Part shown: piece by piece, positions 59,159-64,000 of the stretch
How the letters are laid out: the number at the start of each line of letters is the position of its first letter
Position numbering within the stretch: the stretch's first letter is position 1
Assembly (NCBI RefSeq): GCF_003640665.1
Contig: NZ_QQXL01000001.1
Coordinates: 186,001 to 250,000, forward strand
Direction: 5' to 3'
From: Galactobacter caseinivorans
Lineage (GTDB): Bacteria > Actinomycetota > Actinomycetes > Actinomycetales > Micrococcaceae
DNA: 64,000 nt
Notes under the pieces: model-generated
Databases searched by the model: none
The model's input: the letters and a program-made list of their open reading frames with translations, nothing else
What the model was told of the DNA's origin: nothing
Translations under genes and position numbers: made by a program

Positions 59159-60508
59159 ATGGGTCGACTTTTTGGAACTGACGGCGTGCGCGGCATGGCC
59201 AACGATTTGATCACCCCCGAGCTGTCCATGGGCCTGGCCCAGGCAGCGGCGGTGGTGCTCGGCTTCAACGAGACCGAGGTGGGGCACAGGCCCGTCGCCG
59301 TGGTCGCGAAGGACCCTCGGATCTCGGGTGACTTCATCTCCGCAGCCATGGAGGCCGGCCTGGCCTCCTCCGGCGTGGACGTCTTTGACGCCGGCACCCT
59401 GCCCACCCCGGCCGCCGCGTACCTGGTCGCGGACCTCGGCGCTGACTTCGGCGTGATGATCTCCGCCTCCCACAACCCCGCAGCGGACAACGGCATCAAG
59501 TTCCTGGCCCGTGGCGGCAAGAAGCTGGACGACGCCGTAGAGGACGCCATGCAGGCCCGCCTGGAGCAGCCGCCGCTGCGCCCCGTGGGGGCCGAGGTGG
59601 GGCGTGTGCGCCGCTTCGCCGACGCGGAGGACCGCTACGTGATGCACCTGCTGCAAACGCTGCCCCACCGCCTCGAGGGCATCAAGGTCGTCATCGACGC
59701 CGCCCACGGCGCAGCCTCGGGGTGCTCCCCGGACGCCTTCCGGGCCGCCGGCGCGGAGGTCATCCTGATCGGTGCGGAGCCCAACGGTCTCAACATCAAC
59801 GACGGCTACGGCTCCACGCACCTGGAGAAGCTCCAGGCCGCGGTCGTGGAGCACGGGGCACACCTGGGCGTGGCCCACGATGGGGACGCGGATCGCTGCC
59901 TCGCCGTGGACGCCGAGGGCACCATCGTGGACGGCGACAAGGAGATGGCGATCATGGCCATCGCTATGAAGGACGCCGGGACGCTGAAGGATGACACGCT
60001 GGTCGTGACCGTCATGTCCAACCTTGGTCTCAAGATCGCCATGCGCAACGCGGGCATCAAGCTCGTGGAGACCGGCGTGGGGGATCGCTACGTCCTGGAG
60101 GCCATGCGCGCCGGCGGCTACAACCTGGGCGGCGAGCAGTCCGGTCACGTGATCATGGCGGATCACGCCACCACGGGCGACGGCGTGCTGACGGGTCTGC
60201 AGATCGCCTCACGGATGGCGGCGACCGGCAAGTCACTCAAGGAGCTGGCCTCCGTGGTGAAGGTGCTCCCGCAGGTGCTGATCAACGTGCGAGGCGTGGA
60301 CAAGGACTCCGCAGCGACGGACGCAGGCGTGCTGGCGGCCGTGGCCCGTGCGGAGCAGCTGCTGGGCGAGGAGGGTCGCGTGCTGCTGCGCCCCTCCGGC
60401 ACGGAGCCCGTGGTCCGCGTGATGGTGGAGGCCGCGGACCACGCCACCGCCCAGGACGTGGCCCGCTCCCTGGCGCAGACCGTGCAGACGGAGCTGGCGC
60501 TGGCCTAG
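59159..60508 (+). CDS. glmM: Phosphoglucosamine mutase
   Basis: Interconverts glucosamine-6- and -1-phosphate, the second step of UDP-GlcNAc synthesis for peptidoglycan and mycothiol. The 449-residue protein has the phosphoserine loop [14 protein letters not shown] (near residue 102), the metal loop DGDADRC, the sugar loop GEQSGH and the phosphate site [28 protein letters not shown] begins it. It is apparently leaderless. A 21-bp terminator follows. glmS, the preceding step, lies 1.7 kb on. Confidence 0.97.
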   Translation: MGRLFGTDGVRGMANDLITPELSMGLAQAAAVVLGFNETEVGHRPVAVVAKDPRISGDFISAAMEAGLASSGVDVFDAGTLPTPAAAYLVADLGADFGVMISASHNPAADNGIKFLARGGKKLDDAVEDAMQARLEQPPLRPVGAEVGRVRRFADAEDRYVMHLLQTLPHRLEGIKVVIDAAHGAASGCSPDAFRAAGAEVILIGAEPNGLNINDGYGSTHLEKLQAAVVEHGAHLGVAHDGDADRCLAVDAEGTIVDGDKEMAIMAIAMKDAGTLKDDTLVVTVMSNLGLKIAMRNAGIKLVETGVGDRYVLEAMRAGGYNLGGEQSGHVIMADHATTGDGVLTGLQIASRMAATGKSLKELASVVKVLPQVLINVRGVDKDSAATDAGVLAAVARAEQLLGEEGRVLLRPSGTEPVVRVMVEAADHATAQDVARSLAQTVQTELALA

Positions 60509-60525
60509 CCCCCGGGAACCCACAG

Positions 60526-60571
60526 CATGAGGAAGGCCTCGCACCCGTTGGGGTGCGAGGCCTTCCTCATG
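60526..60571. terminator. Bidirectional terminator between glmM and mscL
   Basis: A perfect 21-bp stem from CATGAGGAAGG (60526) to CCTTCCTCATG (60571), loop GTTG, in the gap of two convergent genes. It is the longest perfect hairpin in the window. Confidence 0.85.
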
Positions 60572-60610
60572 AGCCAGCCGCAGCGGCGGGCCCGTTGACG
60601 GGGTGGGGGA

Positions 60611-60994
60611 TCAGATGCGCGGGTTGGCCTTGAGCTCGTCGCGGATCTGGGTGAGCAGCTCCACCTGCGGGTCCATGACCTCTTCGGCGGTGATGCCCTC
60701 CTTGGCCGCGCGGCGCTCGGCCATCTTGTTCAGCGGCAGCACGATCGCGAAGTACACGGCAGCAGCGACGATCAGGAAGTTCACGAGCGCGGTCAGCAGC
60801 ACGCCGAACTTGATTTCGCCGACAACGAGGAAGTCGTCGAAGCTCGGCGACCCGACGAGGGTGGAGATGGCCGGCATGAGCACGCTATTGACGAGCGCGT
60901 CCACGACCTTGCCGAAGGCGGCACCGATGATGACACCGATGGCGAGGTCCATGACGTTGCCACGGGAGATGAAATCCTTGAATCCTTTGAGCAT
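60611..60994 (-). CDS. mscL: Large-conductance mechanosensitive channel
   Basis: The 127-residue pentameric safety valve against hypo-osmotic shock. LKGFKDFISRGNVMDLAIGV plus IIGAAFGKVVDALV is the first helix with the pore constriction; the second span is LLTALVNFLIVAAAVYFAIV, and a charged cytoplasmic helix ends the protein. ATG 60994 fits the family start. A GGAGG box lies ~22 nt upstream, so the start signal is unusual; a longer frame to 61066 has no family similarity. Confidence 0.95.
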   Translation of the reverse strand: MLKGFKDFISRGNVMDLAIGVIIGAAFGKVVDALVNSVLMPAISTLVGSPSFDDFLVVGEIKFGVLLTALVNFLIVAAAVYFAIVLPLNKMAERRAAKEGITAEEVMDPQVELLTQIRDELKANPRI

Positions 60995-61126
60995 GCTGAC
61001 AATGCTAGGGGTATTTCCTCCAGGATTCAGCGAATCAGGCCGTGAAACGACGGCGAGATGCCTCACATTGTGTAGGGACCTTAGCGAAGTGTGCGGCGCG
61101 GCGTGGGTAGCCGGGGGAGCACGCGG

Positions 61127-62119
61127 CTACAACTTGCGCAGCAGCATGTGGTGAATCGAGTGGTCCGCGTCCTTGCTCAGCACCAGGCCGGCCCGGCCGC
61201 GGGTGGGACGCACGTTCTCGCGGAGGTTGGGCTCGTTGATGCGTTTCCAGATGTCCAGGGCGGTGGACACCGCCTCCGCATCCCCAAGTTGCGAGTAACG
61301 GTGAAAGTAGCTGGCCGGGTCCGCGAAGGCGCCCGAGCGCAGGCGCATGAAGCGGTCCACGTACCAGCGCTCGATGTCCCTGGTGCGTGCGTCCACGTAA
61401 ATGGAGAAGTCGAAGAAGTCTGAGAGCCCAAGGCCCACCGTTCCGTCAGCGCGCGGCCTGGCAGGGGCCAGCACGTTGAGGCCCTCAACGATCAGCACAT
61501 CAGGGTTGTCCACCACAATCTGCTCTCCCGGCAGGATGTCGTAGGTGAGGTGGGAGTACTTGGGAGCCACCACGTGGGACGCTCCTGACTTGACGGCGGT
61601 GATGAAGCGCAGCAGCGCCTTCTGGTCGTAGGACTCAGGGAAGCCCTTCCGATCCATGATCCCGCGGCGCGTGAGCTCCGCATTGGGATGCAGGAATCCG
61701 TCCGTGGTGATCAGATCCACCTTGGGAGTGCCGGGCCAGCGGCGCAGCAGTTCCTGCAACACGCGCGCGGTGGTGGACTTGCCCACCGCCACGGAACCGG
61801 CCACGCCGATCACAAACGGAGTGCGGCGCCGGTGCTCCCCCAGGAAGCGGGTCGTCACGGAGTGCAGCGAGTCGGTGCCCTCCACATACAGCGCCAAGAG
61901 GCGGGACAGGGGCAAATACACCTCGCGGACCTCGTCCAGGTCCAGCTTGTCACCCAGCGCCGAGAGGCGGCGCACGTCCGCGTCGTCGAGCGGTTGCTCC
62001 AGCTCATCGGATAACCGAGCCCAGGTAGCGCGCTCGAGTCCCACGAAGGGGGAACTCGCGGAATTGTCTCCCAGGCCCATGGACCTGGTCACTGCTCGGT
62101 GTTGACTCACGTTGGCCAT
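61127..62119 (-). CDS. coaA: Pantothenate kinase, type I
   Basis: Phosphorylates pantothenate, the controlled first step of CoA synthesis. 330 residues with the P-loop [20 protein letters not shown] (105–124), the substrate region [20 protein letters not shown] and KGFPESYD, then [11 protein letters not shown]-like residues ([12 protein letters not shown]) and [10 protein letters not shown]. The ~20-residue N-terminal extension is unusual but modest. It is divergent from glmS, with 61 nt between starts. Confidence 0.97.
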   Translation of the reverse strand: MANVSQHRAVTRSMGLGDNSASSPFVGLERATWARLSDELEQPLDDADVRRLSALGDKLDLDEVREVYLPLSRLLALYVEGTDSLHSVTTRFLGEHRRRTPFVIGVAGSVAVGKSTTARVLQELLRRWPGTPKVDLITTDGFLHPNAELTRRGIMDRKGFPESYDQKALLRFITAVKSGASHVVAPKYSHLTYDILPGEQIVVDNPDVLIVEGLNVLAPARPRADGTVGLGLSDFFDFSIYVDARTRDIERWYVDRFMRLRSGAFADPASYFHRYSQLGDAEAVSTALDIWKRINEPNLRENVRPTRGRAGLVLSKDADHSIHHMLLRKL

Positions 62120-62167
62120 TGTTCACCGACGTGTTCTGGGTCGCAAAATTTTGAGGGGTCTCGCCGT

Positions 62168-62173
62168 TAAGAT
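62168..62173 (+). promoter_or_regulatory. −10 element TAAGAT of glmS, leaderless start
   Basis: TAAGAT, 7 nt, ATG, with no Shine–Dalgarno. The very short 61-nt divergent gap to coaA supports a leader of zero or near-zero length. No glmS ribozyme is present, as there is no room for one. Confidence 0.5.
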
Positions 62174-62180
62174 GGTGTTC

Positions 62181-64000
62181 ATGTGTGGAATCGTGGGTTA
62201 TGCAGGCCGGACCGACCTCGCGTCGGGTCCCAAGGCTCTTGACGTTGTTCTGGAGGGGCTTCGCCGCCTCGAATACCGCGGTTACGACTCGGCCGGTGTG
62301 GCCGTCGTTGCCGACGGAGAGATCACCTCGCGGAAGAAGGCCGGAAAGCTGGCCAATCTGCTCGGTGAGATCGATGAGAACCCCCTGCCCGCCTCAAACA
62401 CCGGCATTGGGCACACCCGATGGGCCACCCACGGTGGCCCCACCAACGAGAATGCCCATCCGCACCTGGCGGATGGCGGCAAGCTTGCCGTGATTCACAA
62501 CGGCATCATCGAGAACTTCTCCACCCTGAAGCAGGGCCTGGTGGCTCGCGGGCACGTGTTCCTCTCTCAGACCGATACCGAGGTCGCTGCCGCCCTCCTG
62601 GGCGAGGTGTACCACGGCGAGGCCGCCGAGGACCTGACCCTGGCGCTGCGCCTGACCTCCGCCAAGCTGGAGGGTGCCTTCACCCTGCTGGCCGTGCACG
62701 CGGACCAGCCCGGCGTCGTGGTGGCCTCCCGCCGCAACTCCCCGCTGGTGGTGGGCCTGGGAGACGGCGAGAACTTCCTGGGCTCTGACGTCTCCGGCTT
62801 CATCGACTTCACCCGTCGCGCGGTGGAACTGGGCCAGGACCAGGTCGTCACGATCACCCCTGATGACTACACGGTCACCGACTTTGCCGGGAACCCGGCC
62901 CAGGGCCGCGAGTTCACGGTGGACTGGGACGCCGCAGCGGCAGAGAAGGGCGGTTTTGACTCCTTCATGGCGAAGGAGATCCACGACCAGCCCCAGGCCG
63001 TGGCTGACACGCTCCTTGGCCGCGTTGACTCCAACGGCCGCCTGGCCCTGGACGAGCTGCGCATCGACGCGGACGAGCTCAAGGCCATCGACAAGATCGT
63101 GGTCCTGGCCTGTGGCACCTCCGCCTACGCCGCGCACGTGGCCAAGTACGCCATTGAGCACTGGTGCCGCGTGCCCGTGGAGGTGGAGCTCAGCCACGAG
63201 TTCCGCTACCGCGACCCCATCGTCAGCCCCAGCACCCTGGTCGTGACCATCTCGCAGTCCGGCGAGACCATGGACACGCTCATGGCGCTGCGCTACGCCA
63301 AGGAGCAGGGCGCCCGCACCCTGGCCATCTGTAACACTAATGGCTCCTCCATCCCGCGCGAGTCTGACGCGGTGCTGTACACGCACGCCGGCCCGGAGAT
63401 CGCCGTGGCCTCCACCAAGGCCTTCCTGGCGCAGATTACCGCGACCTACCTGCTTGGACTGTACCTGGCCCAGCTGCGAGGCAACCTGTTCCGGGGAGAG
63501 ATCGCGGACACCCTGGCTGACATGGCCGCCATCCCCGCCAAGATCCAGTCCATCCTGGATCGCGAGGATGAGGTCAAGGAGCTGGCCCGTGCCATGCAGG
63601 ACACCACGAGCGTGCTGTTCCTTGGCCGCCACGTGGGCTACCCCGTGGCCATGGAAGGCGCGCTCAAGCTCAAGGAGCTGGCGTACATCCACGCGGAGGG
63701 CTTTGCCGCTGGCGAGCTGAAGCACGGCCCCATCGCCCTGATTGATGAGGGCAAGTCGGTCTTTGTGGTGGTGCCCTCACCCCGTGGGCGCTACTCCATG
63801 CACTCCAAGGTGGTCTCCAACATCCAGGAGGTCCGCGCCCGCGGCGCCAAGACGCTGGTGATCGCCGAAGAGGGCGACGAGGCAGTGCAGGACTTTGCCG
63901 AGTGGGTCTTCCGCGTGCCGGAGACCAAGACGCTGCTGATGCCGCTGCTCACCGTGGTGCCGCTGCAGATCTTTGCCTGCGAGCTGGCCGGGGCCAAGGG
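62181..64000 (+). CDS. glmS: Glutamine–fructose-6-phosphate aminotransferase (partial, 3' end off window)
   Basis: Makes glucosamine-6-phosphate from fructose-6-phosphate and glutamine. The first 606 codons are in the window and no stop is reached. The N-terminal nucleophile Cys is in MCGIVGYAG, with GHTRWATHGGPTNENAHPH and VIHNGIIENFSTLK for the glutaminase domain. Two SIS domains follow (ACGTSAYAAHVAKYAIE, SQSGETMDTLMALRYAKEQG, ELAYIHAEGFAAGELKHGPI). It precedes GlmM in the pathway. The family is ~610–625 residues, so only a few codons are missing. Confidence 0.97.
   Translation, partial: MCGIVGYAGRTDLASGPKALDVVLEGLRRLEYRGYDSAGVAVVADGEITSRKKAGKLANLLGEIDENPLPASNTGIGHTRWATHGGPTNENAHPHLADGGKLAVIHNGIIENFSTLKQGLVARGHVFLSQTDTEVAAALLGEVYHGEAAEDLTLALRLTSAKLEGAFTLLAVHADQPGVVVASRRNSPLVVGLGDGENFLGSDVSGFIDFTRRAVELGQDQVVTITPDDYTVTDFAGNPAQGREFTVDWDAAAAEKGGFDSFMAKEIHDQPQAVADTLLGRVDSNGRLALDELRIDADELKAIDKIVVLACGTSAYAAHVAKYAIEHWCRVPVEVELSHEFRYRDPIVSPSTLVVTISQSGETMDTLMALRYAKEQGARTLAICNTNGSSIPRESDAVLYTHAGPEIAVASTKAFLAQITATYLLGLYLAQLRGNLFRGEIADTLADMAAIPAKIQSILDREDEVKELARAMQDTTSVLFLGRHVGYPVAMEGALKLKELAYIHAEGFAAGELKHGPIALIDEGKSVFVVVPSPRGRYSMHSKVVSNIQEVRARGAKTLVIAEEGDEAVQDFAEWVFRVPETKTLLMPLLTVVPLQIFACELAGAK

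Noticed and set aside
62119-62180. Possible glmS ribozyme or riboswitch upstream of glmS
   Set aside because: Only 61 nt separate the divergent coaA and glmS starts, too short for the ribozyme, and the −10 sits 7 nt from the ATG.

Overview
The window is a chromosomal segment from a high-GC actinobacterium. Mycothiol synthase (mshD), a GlnR-type orphan regulator beside it, a ppk–mutT1 pair, GTG/TTG starts, long C-terminal tails on several ribosomal proteins and the sequence of RpoB all point to Micrococcales, most likely the Micrococcaceae. The genus cannot be fixed from the sequence alone. No rRNA, CRISPR array, prophage or insertion sequence was seen.

Left part (1–14.8 kb): a truncated XRE-type regulator gene diverges from an MFS drug/solute exporter across a nested palindromic operator. 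A leftward block follows: asd (lysine/threonine/methionine and cell-wall precursor supply), a small membrane protein, folA and thyA (thymidylate/folate cycle), a GNAT protein, a NUDIX–histidine phosphatase fusion (MutT1 type), ppk, mshD and glnR. Rightward come a membrane protein, a 39-residue membrane peptide, a nitrobindin-like protein and a YgfZ-like folate-binding protein. pfkA, a PspC protein and an aspartate aminotransferase run leftward.

Central and right part (16.2–58.7 kb): the transcription/translation super-cluster. It comprises tRNA-Trp–secE–nusG–rplK–rplA, rplJ–rplL, rpoB–rpoC, rpsL–rpsG–fusA–tuf, the S10 operon (rpsJ to rpsQ), the spc operon (rplN to rplO), secY–adk–map, infA–rpmJ–rpsM–rpsK–rpoA–rplQ, truA and rplM–rpsI. 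Two insertions break the usual order: a leftward acetyl-CoA acetyltransferase gene between rplL and rpoB, and a gene for a 1506-residue protein with about forty predicted membrane spans between tuf and rpsJ. S14 is missing from its usual site between rplE and rpsH, and rpsD is not next to rpsK. L17 carries an extra C-terminal domain.

Right end (58.7–64 kb): 2.8 copies of an 86-bp tandem repeat that starts inside the last codons of rpsI, then glmM, mscL, coaA and the first ~1.8 kb of glmS. GlmM and GlmS serve the same UDP-GlcNAc pathway, and both genes appear to be read from leaderless transcripts.

Five sequence patterns recur across the window. A TAnnnT −10 hexamer sits 6–8 nt before the start codon of many single genes (leaderless genes). 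Strong GC-rich hairpins lie at transcription-unit ends. Long structured leaders precede the ribosomal operons. A 12-mer (TGCCCGACGCCG or its complement) is dispersed close to gene 3' ends. Minisatellites of 15-bp period occur in or beside a few genes.
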